Under the pieces are notes generated by a model that did not search any database, was not told where the DNA came from, and saw nothing but the letters and a program-made list of their open reading frames with translations. From contig JAILFM010000136.1 of NCBI GenBank assembly GCA_024697575.1, positions 1-44,686 of the forward strand: a DNA stretch of 44,686 bases, in the 5' to 3' direction. This document shows positions 17,259 through 25,425 of this stretch, in pieces. The position numbers and the translations under genes are program-made. How positions within the stretch are numbered: position 1 is the stretch's first letter; the number at the start of each line of letters is the position of its first letter. Origin of the DNA: Clostridiales bacterium. Lineage in GTDB: Bacteria; Bacillota; Clostridia; Oscillospirales; Acutalibacteraceae.

Positions 17259-18126
17259 AAATGTGATTGAATTTAAAAATGTTGCGAAGGATTACGGTGA
17301 TTTTAAACTTGACGGCATATCTTTCGCCGTGACGCAGGGCAGTGTGTGCGGCTTCATAGGTCAGAACGGCGCGGGCAAGACAACCGCGATTTCCATTCTG
17401 CTTGATATTATCGGCAGGGATTCTGGTGAGGTTTATCTTTTCGGGCAACCGGTTGACGGCAAGCGCTGTCATTTGAGAGAAGATGTTGGCGTGGTGTTTG
17501 ATGAAATGGGCTTTCACGAATTTCTCACCGCAAAGCAGATAAACACAATTCTTAAAAACTCCTATAAAAACTGGAGTGAAGAAACCTTTTTTGACAATCT
17601 GAAAAAATTCTCTCTGCCGTCAAACAAAAAATGCGGCGCTTTTTCACGCGGGATGAGGATGAAGCTTCAGATTGCCGCCGCGCTCTCACATAACGCCAAG
17701 CTGCTTGTTATGGACGAGCCGACAAGCGGACTTGATCCGATAGTGCGAAATGAAATTATGCAGATTTTCAGAGAGTTTGAAATGTGTGAAGACCATACTA
17801 TTCTGCTTTCTTCACATATTACGGGGGACCTTGAAAGAATAGCCGATGAGGTTGTTTTCATAGACGGCGGAAAAATTGTTCTCGCGGGTAATAAAGATGA
17901 TATTCTTGAAAAGCACGCCATGCTCAAATGCTCAAACAAAGAGGCGGAGAAAATAAGCGAATCTTTTATTGTGTATAAAAATCAAAGCGCCTACGGCGCG
18001 GAAATTCTCGTCAATGACGCTAATTCGTGCAAAAAGCTTTATCCGGGAATAATTACGGAGAAAGCAACGCTCGAAGAAATAATGATAAACTATGTAAACC
18101 GAGTTAAAACCGGCGTTGCCGGATGA
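17251..18126 (+). CDS. ABC transporter ATP-binding protein (YtrB-like)
   Basis: Protein of 291 residues with a complete nucleotide-binding domain: Walker A GQNGAGKTT (37-45), signature FSRGMRMK (131-138), Walker B LLVMDEP (151-157) and the switch His in LLSSHITGD. The signature begins SRGM rather than SGGQ, common in this exporter group. Two permeases follow, so it is the energising subunit of an ABC-2-type exporter. Such operons with a YtrA regulator often respond to cell-wall-active compounds; that role is inferred. Confidence 0.9.
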   Translation: MAENVIEFKNVAKDYGDFKLDGISFAVTQGSVCGFIGQNGAGKTTAISILLDIIGRDSGEVYLFGQPVDGKRCHLREDVGVVFDEMGFHEFLTAKQINTILKNSYKNWSEETFFDNLKKFSLPSNKKCGAFSRGMRMKLQIAAALSHNAKLLVMDEPTSGLDPIVRNEIMQIFREFEMCEDHTILLSSHITGDLERIADEVVFIDGGKIVLAGNKDDILEKHAMLKCSNKEAEKISESFIVYKNQSAYGAEILVNDANSCKKLYPGIITEKATLEEIMINYVNRVKTGVAG

Positions 18127-18137
18127 GGCATAACAAT

Positions 18138-18887
18138 ATGAAAGGTCTTATAATCAAAGATTTATACTGCCTTAAAAAGCAGTTTCAAACATTCGCCTTC
18201 ATAATAACCGGAGTGATGGCAGTTGGCTTGATGTTTGTCCTGAGCGTTAATTACGGAAACCTCAGACCGGCTGTGTCCGGTATGGAGGAAGCGGGGTTTG
18301 ACATAACAATGTCGGTTAAAATCGCTGTTATGTTTTTTATGCTTTTGCCGCTTGTCTGTGCCGGAAACATTGCGGATTCGTTTGCCGACGACAAGACAGC
18401 TTCATTTTATAAAGTCGCCGCTTCTTTGCCGACAACTACAGGGAAAAGAGTAATGTCAAAATTTGTAACCGCCATGCTGTTTCTTGCGTCGGGTCTTATT
18501 ATTGATATTGCTGCGGCGGGAGTTATTTCGTGTGTTTCGGATATAATGGTGTTTTCAAAATGTATTTCGCTGCTTGTTTCAATTTCCGCCTGTGTAATGA
18601 TAGGTATGTCGTTAACGAATACGGTGATTTATGCCGGTGTGCCGCCGCTGTATTCGGTGTATATTCCGCCCCTTACGGCGGGGATCATATTCTTTGCGGT
18701 CAAAATTAAGAGTATTATTAACGCGCTGACAAGCGGTGATGTAAGCGGCATGGCAAGGTTTGTGAACGCTGTGATAAAAGCTTTTGAAGAACACCCTGCC
18801 GCTTTTGCGATTTCAGCTTTTGCGGTCGCCGCCGTATCATGGTTCGTTTCGACCCGGCTTGCCTTAAGAAAGAGAGGTGTGGCTTAA
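18138..18887 (+). CDS. ABC-2 type permease subunit 1
   Basis: Hydrophobic protein of 249 residues from this start, with about six membrane segments. It begins MKGLIIKDLYCLKKQF, the usual opening of ABC-2 permeases of this group. An alternative start at 18123 overlaps the ATPase stop codon (ATGA); 18138 is preferred because GAGG lies 9 bases upstream and the family normally begins MKGL. The stop codon overlaps the next start by one base. The transported molecule cannot be told from sequence. Confidence 0.82.
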   Translation: MKGLIIKDLYCLKKQFQTFAFIITGVMAVGLMFVLSVNYGNLRPAVSGMEEAGFDITMSVKIAVMFFMLLPLVCAGNIADSFADDKTASFYKVAASLPTTTGKRVMSKFVTAMLFLASGLIIDIAAAGVISCVSDIMVFSKCISLLVSISACVMIGMSLTNTVIYAGVPPLYSVYIPPLTAGIIFFAVKIKSIINALTSGDVSGMARFVNAVIKAFEEHPAAFAISAFAVAAVSWFVSTRLALRKRGVA

Positions 18888-19636
18888 TGGGCGGACTGCT
18901 GTATAAGGATTACCTTGCGGTGAAAGCAAAAAAAATCGTTTATATTATTCTCGCGCTCACCGTGCTGTTTGCTGTTTTGCGTATTGTTCTGCCCGGCGGT
19001 GACAACGAAAACTCCGAAGGCTATACATATGACGCGCTTATGTGGGTGTTTCCGGCTTTGCTGGTGTTTGCCGGCATAGGCATCCCTTCTGCATGGACAA
19101 AAGCCCTTATTGCGGGTGATGAAAAAAAGCAGACACAGGCTGTGATTAAATCTCTTCCGCTCGGCAAAAACACCCTAATCGCTTCAAAATATATTTTTAC
19201 GGGCGTTACGGTCTATGCCCTGCTTTCGGCTGAAATAATATGGTGCACAATCTATTCTTCATTTGCCGGGAACAACAGTTTTTATTCTTTGATTGAAGTC
19301 CTCACTTCGTTTCTGATAATTTTTTCAAGCGCGTCAATACTTATAGCCGGGGTTGAACTTCCGTTTTTTATTACAATCGGCAGCAAAAAAGCGACAACAG
19401 TCAAAACAGCTTTGCTTGAATTTCTGTTTCTTCTTGTTATCGCATATTTATTCTTCGGTAATATAGACGCTTTGGGGAATTTTGATTTGTTTGATTTTAT
19501 TGAATGGGCAAAGACCCATGATTTTGAAATCAATGTAACTGCGGTTCTTATGCCCGTGATTTCATCTGCGTTTTTTTACCTTTCGTACAGGCTAACATGC
19601 CGGCTCAACAAAAACAGGGAGGCAGACTATGACTGA
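18887..19636 (+). CDS. ABC-2 type permease subunit 2
   Basis: Membrane protein of 249 residues beginning MGGLLYKDYLAVKAKK, paralogous in style to the preceding permease, so the exporter is probably a heterodimeric membrane pair. The start at 18887 (TAATG overlap with the previous stop) follows GAGAGG at 18872-18877. About six hydrophobic segments are visible. The 3' end overlaps the CPBP protease gene by 8 bases, showing tight operon packing. Confidence 0.82.
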   Translation: MGGLLYKDYLAVKAKKIVYIILALTVLFAVLRIVLPGGDNENSEGYTYDALMWVFPALLVFAGIGIPSAWTKALIAGDEKKQTQAVIKSLPLGKNTLIASKYIFTGVTVYALLSAEIIWCTIYSSFAGNNSFYSLIEVLTSFLIIFSSASILIAGVELPFFITIGSKKATTVKTALLEFLFLLVIAYLFFGNIDALGNFDLFDFIEWAKTHDFEINVTAVLMPVISSAFFYLSYRLTCRLNKNREADYD

Positions 19637-20534
19637 TAAAAAAGCCGGAAATGAAAGAAAGCTTTTGCTTAAAAATCTTCTGATTTATCTTTTCATAACA
19701 TTTGCTTTGTCATGGTCCGCCGTTTTTGCGCTGAATTTGTCGGACATATCAATTGATTTTGCAGACGGCTCCGCAGGAGCGGCAAATTTTGTGACCACCT
19801 TCGGTATGCTCTGCCCCGCTCTGGGTATGATTATTACGAGATTTATCACCAAAGAGGGTCACGCTTTTTCCGGCGATGGCTCGATGATGCTCGGTATTGA
19901 CCTTAAAAACAGGAAATATGTTTTTTATATAATTGCCGTTTTACTGCCGTGGATATATTTTGAACTCGGCAATCTTCTCAAAATTGTTCTTCAGCCCGGG
20001 TGCTTTGACAGGGAGTATTTCAGCGCCGTTGATTCCGATGTCCGTACAGCGTATATATATCCGCTGATGGGTATAGTGTCCGGGGTGTTCTTTTCGGTCG
20101 GCGGTCTTGGCGAAGAACTCGGCTGGCGGGGTTATATGATGCCGAAAATGATAAAGCTTTTCGGAAAGGTGAAGGGCGTTGTTTTCGGCGGAATAATCTG
20201 GGGCATATGGCATTGGCCGCTGACATATGCAGGGCATAACTTCGGCAAAAGCTACATAGGGTATCCTTTTGCGGGCTTTGCCGCAATGTGTTTTATCTGT
20301 ATTGTTACAGGCATTCTGCTCACTTTTCTGACTGTCAGAACCGGCAGTATATGGCCCGCGGCGATAATGCATGCGGTTAATAACACAAGCCCCTCGATTA
20401 TTCAGTTTTTCAGAAATCCCGATAAGGCTGCGGGGATTATGACAAACAGTATTTTCTCATGTTTTGTATATTATATCCCCGCGCTGATCATCGCTGTATT
20501 TGTGCTTATTGTGTGGACGAAAGACAAAAATTAA
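19629..20534 (+). CDS. CPBP-family intramembrane metalloprotease
   Basis: Membrane protein of 301 residues with about seven to eight hydrophobic segments. The Abi/CPBP signature is present: E162-E163-L-G-W-R (EExxxR), WGIWHWP with a His, and AIMHAVNN with the last His. These residues form the glutamate/histidine active site of Rce1-like CAAX proteases. In Gram-positive bacteria such proteins are often linked to bacteriocin immunity or peptide export. It is the last gene of the gntR-ABC operon. Its stop codon abuts that of the convergent gdhA gene with no spacer. Confidence 0.87.
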   Translation: MTDKKAGNERKLLLKNLLIYLFITFALSWSAVFALNLSDISIDFADGSAGAANFVTTFGMLCPALGMIITRFITKEGHAFSGDGSMMLGIDLKNRKYVFYIIAVLLPWIYFELGNLLKIVLQPGCFDREYFSAVDSDVRTAYIYPLMGIVSGVFFSVGGLGEELGWRGYMMPKMIKLFGKVKGVVFGGIIWGIWHWPLTYAGHNFGKSYIGYPFAGFAAMCFICIVTGILLTFLTVRTGSIWPAAIMHAVNNTSPSIIQFFRNPDKAAGIMTNSIFSCFVYYIPALIIAVFVLIVWTKDKN

Positions 20535-21878
20535 TCAGATGAGCCCCTGAGCCATCATGGCGTTTGCAACCTTGACAAAGCCCGCGATATTAGCGCCGGC
20601 GACAAGATCATAGCCAAAGCCGTATTGCTCGGCGGCGGCGGCTGAGGAGTCATGAATGTTGACCATAATCGAATGCAGCTTTTCGTCAACCTCCTGAGCG
20701 GTCCAGCTGTATCTCATGGAGTTCTGGCTCATTTCGAGAGCGGAAGTCGCTACGCCGCCTGCATTAACGGCTTTTGACGGCGCGACGGCTTTGCAGTTTT
20801 CTTTCAGGAAGGCGAGAGCGTCGTTGGTTGTGGGCATATTGGCAACTTCAATGTAATACGGAACGCCGTTTTCGGCGATTTGCTCCGCTTCTTTCATACC
20901 TATTTCGTTCTGAGTGGCGCAGGGCATGGCGATGTCGACCTTAACGCCCCACGGCTTCTGACCGGCGAAGAATTCAACGCCGAATTTGTCGGCGTAGTCC
21001 TTGACCTTGTCTCTGCCGCTCGCCCTCATCTCAAGAAGATAGTCTATCTTTTCATCTGTTACGATTCCGTCGGGGTCATATATATATCCGTCCGGGCCGG
21101 AGATTGTGACCGCTTTGCCGCCGAGCTGCGCGATCTTTTTTGCCGCGCCCCAGGCAACATTGCCGAATCCGGACAGAGCAACCGTTTTGCCCTTGATATC
21201 TTCACCGAAGTGCCTTAGCACCTCCTGTGTGTAGTAAACCGCGCCGTATCCGGTGGCCTCGGGTCTTATGAGAGAACCGCCGTAAGCGAGCCCCTTGCCG
21301 GTTAAAACGCCGTTTTCAAAGGAGCCTTTAATTCTTTTATACTGACCGTAAAGGTATCCGACTTCTCTGGCACCGACACCTATATCACCTGCCGGCACAT
21401 CAACATCCGGACCGATGTGTCTGTAAAGCTCCGTCATGAACGCCTGGCAAAAACGCATTATTTCACCGTCGCTCCTGCCCCTCGGGTCAAAGTCGGAGCC
21501 GCCTTTGGCGCCGCCTATGGGCAGACCGGTCAGGCTGTTTTTAAAGGTCTGTTCAAAACCGAGGAACTTCATTATGCCGATATAAACGGACGGGTGAAAG
21601 CGCAGGCCGCCTTTAAAAGGACCGATAGCGCCGTTAAACTGAACTCTGTAGCCTGTGTTTACATTGACATTGCCGCTGTCGTCAACCCAGGTGACTCTGA
21701 AGGTTATAACTCTTTCGGGCTCAACCATTCTCTCAAGAAGGCCGGCTTTTTCATATTCCGGGTGCTGATTGACAACGGGTTCAAGAGAAGAAAGAACCTC
21801 GGTCACCGTTTGAACAAATTCCGGTTCAGAAGAATGCTTCTTCGCAACTGCGTTGATTACATTTTGAATATAACTCAT
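20535..21878 (-). CDS. gdhA: NADP-type glutamate dehydrogenase
   Basis: Protein of 447 residues, the usual length for hexameric bacterial GdhA. The substrate site shows GPFKGGLRFHP, the catalytic-lysine region PIGGAKGGSDFDP and the following DVPAGDIGVGAREVGYL. The Rossmann part has GFGNVAWGAA. It makes glutamate from 2-oxoglutarate and ammonia with NAD(P)H. Its place alone on the minus strand and its own promoter suggest a single-gene unit. Together with the ammonia-dependent AsnA at 37.1 kb it points to growth with plentiful ammonia. Confidence 0.97.
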   Translation of the reverse strand: MSYIQNVINAVAKKHSSEPEFVQTVTEVLSSLEPVVNQHPEYEKAGLLERMVEPERVITFRVTWVDDSGNVNVNTGYRVQFNGAIGPFKGGLRFHPSVYIGIMKFLGFEQTFKNSLTGLPIGGAKGGSDFDPRGRSDGEIMRFCQAFMTELYRHIGPDVDVPAGDIGVGAREVGYLYGQYKRIKGSFENGVLTGKGLAYGGSLIRPEATGYGAVYYTQEVLRHFGEDIKGKTVALSGFGNVAWGAAKKIAQLGGKAVTISGPDGYIYDPDGIVTDEKIDYLLEMRASGRDKVKDYADKFGVEFFAGQKPWGVKVDIAMPCATQNEIGMKEAEQIAENGVPYYIEVANMPTTNDALAFLKENCKAVAPSKAVNAGGVATSALEMSQNSMRYSWTAQEVDEKLHSIMVNIHDSSAAAAEQYGFGYDLVAGANIAGFVKVANAMMAQGLI

Positions 21879-21910
21879 TTTGTTTCCTCCGAAAAGTCTG
21901 TATTTATCCG

Positions 21911-21916
21911 ATTATA
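21911..21916 (-). promoter_or_regulatory. Extended -10 promoter of gdhA
   Basis: On the minus strand, TGTTATAAT provides an extended -10 element about 35 bases before the start. No good -35 box is visible at 17 bases, as is usual for extended -10 promoters. A GGAGGAAA ribosome site follows. Confidence 0.6.
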
Positions 21917-21982
21917 ACACTTATAAACATAAAATAAAACACTTAAGTAAACTTTTATTAAAAATTCATTCGTTTTGCGGTA

Positions 21983-22011
21983 TTGTATTTGTTCGAGGTT
22001 TAGAATATAAT
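21983..22011 (+). promoter_or_regulatory. Promoter upstream of 33-codon ORF and HARE-HTH gene
   Basis: A weak TTGTAT (21983-21988), a 17-base spacer, and a consensus TATAAT (22006-22011). It would give a transcript starting near 22018 that covers the small ORF and the nuclease-like gene. Confidence 0.55.
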
Positions 22012-22048
22012 GAGATACATCATACAATTGTCAGAGGGTGAGAGATAA

Positions 22049-22150
22049 TTGCTTTATGAAGCAGAAAATGCCACCATCTCGACCTTGGACGATATAGACT
22101 CTTTTCAGCAGTGTGATTCAGGGGCATGTCAGATAGGAGTATATATATGA
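22049..22150 (+). CDS. Possible 33-residue acidic peptide coupled to downstream gene
   Basis: A TTG-started ORF directly after an in-frame stop, with GAGGGTG about 8 bases upstream. It ends in TGA overlapping the ATG of the next gene (ATGA). The peptide has six Asp/Glu, no Lys or Arg, and two Cys (QQCDSGACQ). It could be a real small protein, a leader that couples translation, or coincidence. No homolog is recognised. Confidence 0.35.
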   Translation: MLYEAENATISTLDDIDSFQQCDSGACQIGVYI

Positions 22151-22860
22151 CTCAGAAACAGCAAGTCATTGAAACCATGAAGAATAACGGCGGATACGCT
22201 ACATTTCAACAATTGAATTGCATGATAAATTTCAATGCGTGGAAAACAAAGACACCTCAGGCGAGCGTAAGACGAATTGTTCAAGAAAACGATGAGTTTT
22301 TCAGGATAAAACCGGGACTTTGGGCACTTACGGATTTTAAGAAAGAGGTACTCAGAAAGTTTGATATCCGGGAAAATAACAAGGACAGTGAGGATGCCTT
22401 TACACACTCATATTATCAGGGCATGATAGTCGAGCTCGGAAATATGCATAATTTCAGCACATATGTTCCGAATCAGGATAAGAATCGTTTGTTCCTTGAA
22501 AAGCGTTTATTTGAGATAACAACGGAAACGGAGCTTCCGCCATTCACTTATGAGAGCATTACAAGAAGAGCAAAGACGGTGGATGTTATCTGGTTTAATG
22601 AAAGAAAAATGCCTTGCAGATTTTACGAGGTTGAGCATTCAACAAATATATCGAACTCTTTGGATAAGTTTTATGAATTGCAGGATTTCCGCGCTGATTT
22701 TTACATTGTTGCGGACGAAAGCAGACGCAGGCAATTTGATTCACTTATGGAACGGTCTATGTATAGCCAAATTGTAAAATATGTGAAATTTTTCAACTAC
22801 GATAATCTTGTGTTGCAATATGAGAGGGAAAGTTTCCTTGCCGGTATGGACAGAATATAA
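22147..22860 (+). CDS. HARE-HTH plus restriction-endonuclease-like protein
   Basis: Protein of 237 residues. Residues 1-62 resemble the HARE-HTH winged helix, ending with TPQASVRRIVQENDEFFRIKPGLWAL; this domain occurs in HB1, ASXL and restriction endonucleases. Residues 90-195 look like a PD-(D/E)xK-type core: IVELGN with E96, VDVIWF with D147, and FYEVEHST with E161 and E163, although the usual Lys is absent. This suggests a DNA-reading winged helix fused to a nuclease or inactive nuclease fold. AGGAG at 22135-22139 sets the start at 22147 rather than 22126. No methyltransferase is adjacent. The gene looks more AT-rich than its neighbours and a MITE fragment follows, both compatible with horizontal gain. 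Confidence 0.55.
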   Translation: MTQKQQVIETMKNNGGYATFQQLNCMINFNAWKTKTPQASVRRIVQENDEFFRIKPGLWALTDFKKEVLRKFDIRENNKDSEDAFTHSYYQGMIVELGNMHNFSTYVPNQDKNRLFLEKRLFEITTETELPPFTYESITRRAKTVDVIWFNERKMPCRFYEVEHSTNISNSLDKFYELQDFRADFYIVADESRRRQFDSLMERSMYSQIVKYVKFFNYDNLVLQYERESFLAGMDRI

Positions 22861-22862
22861 GG

Positions 22863-22923
22863 GGATTTGCCACACTCATAACGGAGGCATCTTTTCCGCC
22901 TGATTTTGTCTCAAATCTTGAAA
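22863..22923. mobile_element. Truncated MITE copy (internal left part)
   Basis: About 61 bases match the left-internal part of the 161-bp element (CACTCATAACGG then GGCATCTTTTCCGCC then TGTCTCAAATCTTGAAA). Both terminal repeats and the right half are missing. It begins just after the stop codon of the HARE-HTH gene. Confidence 0.8.
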
Positions 22924-22957
22924 CATATCAACATCTGTTTGTGCTCAAGAAATTAAT

Positions 22958-22986
22958 TTGACATTCGTTTTTTTTTGTAATATAAT
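22958..22986 (+). promoter_or_regulatory. Consensus sigma-A promoter of pilT-pilC
   Basis: TTGACA (22958-22963), exactly 17 bases, TATAAT (22981-22986). It is a full match to the vegetative consensus, so pilT should be well transcribed. Confidence 0.85.
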
Positions 22987-23022
22987 ACCCAATGGATTTA
23001 TCTACGAAAATGGGGGAGTTCT

Positions 23023-24078
23023 ATGCGCTCATTTGAGGAACTTGTCAGTACCGCCGCTGCAGCCAGAGCGTCTGATATACATATTTGTACAGGTTATGCG
23101 CCTTCAATGCGTCTTCATGGTGATATCCGGCCGATTGTCGAGGGTGCGCTGACTGCGGAAGAAGCGCAGTCAATAGCCTACAGTATTTTGAATGATGTCC
23201 GTAAAGAGACTTTGAAAACAAAGGGCGAAGTTGACTTTGCCTACACCTGCTCCGGTACCCGTATGAGGTGCAATGTTTACCATGAAGGCGGCAATGTCGC
23301 CTTGGCGGTGCGTCTGCTTTCAAAGGGTGTTCCGGCGTTTAACACTCTTGGCCTTCCGCCGGGGCTTCTTGAAATGTGTGACAAAAAGAGGGGCCTGATC
23401 CTTGTTACCGGTATCACCGGCAGCGGTAAGTCAACCACATTGGCGTCAATTGTTCAGGAGATTAATAACAGGCACGATTATCATATTCTGACAATCGAAG
23501 AGCCTGTTGAATACATATATGACAAAGGCCGTTCGTTAATTAACCAGCGTGAGGTCGGTTCGGACTCTACGTCTTTTGCCTCCTGCCTTCGCGCCGCTTT
23601 GCGTCAGGACCCTGATGTTATTCTGCTTGGCGAAATGCGTGACAGTGAGACAATTTCAACCGCTATCAGCGCGGCTGAAACCGGACACCTTGTTTTGTCA
23701 ACCCTTCATACCGTCAGCGCTGCGGGCGCGGTTGACCGTATTATCGACTCTTTCAATCCCCATCAGCAGCAGCAGATAAGGTCGCAGCTTGCCGAGGCGC
23801 TTGAGGTAGTTGTTTCACAGCAACTTATTCCCCGTGCCGACGGCGCCGGCCGTGTGGTTGCGTGCGAGGTTATGTTCTGCAACAACGCCGTGCGTTCACT
23901 CATACGCGAGGGCAAAACATATCAGATTCCCAACACTATGCTGACATCCAAAAAGCAGGGTATGCAGCTTATGGATGACGCAATTTATGACCTTTATGCC
24001 CGCGGCAAAATATCGGCGGATAATGCTGTTAAATTTGCTCAGGACAGGGAGATAATGGGCAGGAAGGTCATCATATAA
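23023..24078 (+). CDS. pilT: PilT-type type IV pilus ATPase
   Basis: Protein of 351 residues, normal PilT length. The N-terminal PAS-like part begins with ASDIHI and MRLHGDIRP. The RecA-like core has Walker A GITGSGKS (130-137), an Asp box ILTIEEPVEY, Walker B DPDVILLGEMRD and a His box TGHLVLSTLHT. VRSLIREGK near the end corresponds to the AIRNLIRE motif that distinguishes PilT from PilB. PilT drives pilus retraction and twitching. A GGGGGAG site precedes the ATG. It is followed closely by pilC, but no pilB or pilin is in the window. Confidence 0.92.
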   Translation: MRSFEELVSTAAAARASDIHICTGYAPSMRLHGDIRPIVEGALTAEEAQSIAYSILNDVRKETLKTKGEVDFAYTCSGTRMRCNVYHEGGNVALAVRLLSKGVPAFNTLGLPPGLLEMCDKKRGLILVTGITGSGKSTTLASIVQEINNRHDYHILTIEEPVEYIYDKGRSLINQREVGSDSTSFASCLRAALRQDPDVILLGEMRDSETISTAISAAETGHLVLSTLHTVSAAGAVDRIIDSFNPHQQQQIRSQLAEALEVVVSQQLIPRADGAGRVVACEVMFCNNAVRSLIREGKTYQIPNTMLTSKKQGMQLMDDAIYDLYARGKISADNAVKFAQDREIMGRKVII

Positions 24079-24131
24079 CGCACTCGTTTGTTGGCAGACA
24101 CAGTTAAGCTTCATAATCGGAGGATTTGTAA

Positions 24132-25349
24132 ATGTCCAATTTTATCTATACTGCTCTTAACGAAGAGGGCAAAGAAGTCAAAGGTACCGTGCAGGCGGAG
24201 AATAAAGAAGAAGCTATTTCCAAAGTTAAAGCCAAGGGCATAACGCCCTTAAAGGTTGAAGCGCAGACGGCGATGAACTCGTCAATCACTCTCAGCTTTC
24301 TTCAAAAAAAGCCGACACCTAAGGATATGTCGCTGTTTTGCCGCCAGATGGTGTCGATTCTGTCCGCCGGCGTAAGTATGTCGGAGGCGCTCGAAATGCT
24401 CGGCGAACAGACAGAAAATAAAATGCTTAAAGATGCAATTGTCGGCTGCCGTATGAGAATCGAGGGCGGTTCATCAATGAATGAGGCGATGCTTGACTTC
24501 CCGAAGGTTTTTCCCGATATTTTTGTGACTATGATAGCTGCCGGTGAAGAATCCGGTTCACTTGAGATTTCTTTCACTCGAATGGCTGAGAAATTTGAAA
24601 AAGATACAAAGATGAAGGCCCTTGTCAAAAAATCGACAATGTACCCCATCGTTCTCGGCATTATTGTTGTTGCGGTTATCGTCTTCATGCTCAGTTTTAT
24701 CGTTCCCAAGTTCCAGGATTTCCTTGGCTCTCTGGGCGGTTCGCTTCCGCCGCTGACGCAGTTCATTGTTAACGCTTCCGACTTTTTCAAAGCTCATTAC
24801 ATTCTTATTATTTTGGCCATAGTTGTGCTTGTTGTGGCTTTCAAGATGTTCAAAAAGACCACTTTCGGCCTTCATCTTGTTGATAAAATCAAGCTTAAAG
24901 CTCCGCTTGTCGGTAATCTTACGGTGAGAACCGCCTGCTCAAACATGATGAGAACGCTTTCGACCCTTATTTCAACCGGTATTTCGATGATAGATGCCAT
25001 TGATATCTGCTCCGATACAATGACAAATGTCTATTATAAAGAAGCGATGGCGTCCATTAAGTCTGAGGTGGCTCAGGGTACCGCGCTTTCCGAAGCGATT
25101 GAAGGCACAAAGCTTTTCCCGCCGATGGTCTTTCATATGACCAGAATCGGTGAAGAAACCGGTAATCTTACGGCCATGCTCGACCGCTCTGCCGACTATT
25201 ATGACCAGGAAGTTCAGTCGGCGACCGAGGCGATGACAGCCGCTCTTGAACCGATTATCATCGTTGTTATGGCGGGCATTGTAGGCACGATGGTTATTTC
25301 GCTTCTTATGCCCATGATGAGTATGTACGATTCACTCGACTCCATTTAA
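24132..25349 (+). CDS. pilC: Type IV pilus inner-membrane platform protein
   Basis: Protein of 405 residues with the PilC/GspF layout: a short N-terminal region (FIYTALNEEGKEVKGTV), then two T2SSF domains separated by a membrane segment (about 170-195), a further hydrophobic stretch (about 220-240) and a C-terminal membrane segment. Each domain has the typical L-x-x-G-x-x-x-x-E/D-A pattern (SAGVSMSEALEML; STGISMIDAIDIC). PilC anchors the motor ATPases beneath the pilus. It lies 53 bases after pilT and ends in a strong terminator, so the two form a compact operon. Confidence 0.92.
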   Translation: MSNFIYTALNEEGKEVKGTVQAENKEEAISKVKAKGITPLKVEAQTAMNSSITLSFLQKKPTPKDMSLFCRQMVSILSAGVSMSEALEMLGEQTENKMLKDAIVGCRMRIEGGSSMNEAMLDFPKVFPDIFVTMIAAGEESGSLEISFTRMAEKFEKDTKMKALVKKSTMYPIVLGIIVVAVIVFMLSFIVPKFQDFLGSLGGSLPPLTQFIVNASDFFKAHYILIILAIVVLVVAFKMFKKTTFGLHLVDKIKLKAPLVGNLTVRTACSNMMRTLSTLISTGISMIDAIDICSDTMTNVYYKEAMASIKSEVAQGTALSEAIEGTKLFPPMVFHMTRIGEETGNLTAMLDRSADYYDQEVQSATEAMTAALEPIIIVVMAGIVGTMVISLLMPMMSMYDSLDSI

Positions 25350-25373
25350 TCAGAAAAATATCTATCAAAACCG

Positions 25374-25407
25374 AAAGGGCGGTGTAGGCTTTTGTACACC
25401 GCCCTTT
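25374..25407 (+). terminator. Terminator after pilC
   Basis: A perfect 13-bp stem (25374-25386 with 25395-25407) with an 8-base loop; the distal arm ends in TTT. It closes the pilT-pilC operon. Confidence 0.85.
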
Positions 25408-25425
25408 ATGATTAATTAATCCGGG

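Noticed and set aside
22550-22777. 75-codon ORF overlapping the HARE-HTH gene in another frame
   Set aside because: No ribosome site, and the other frame gives a coherent domain architecture over its full length.
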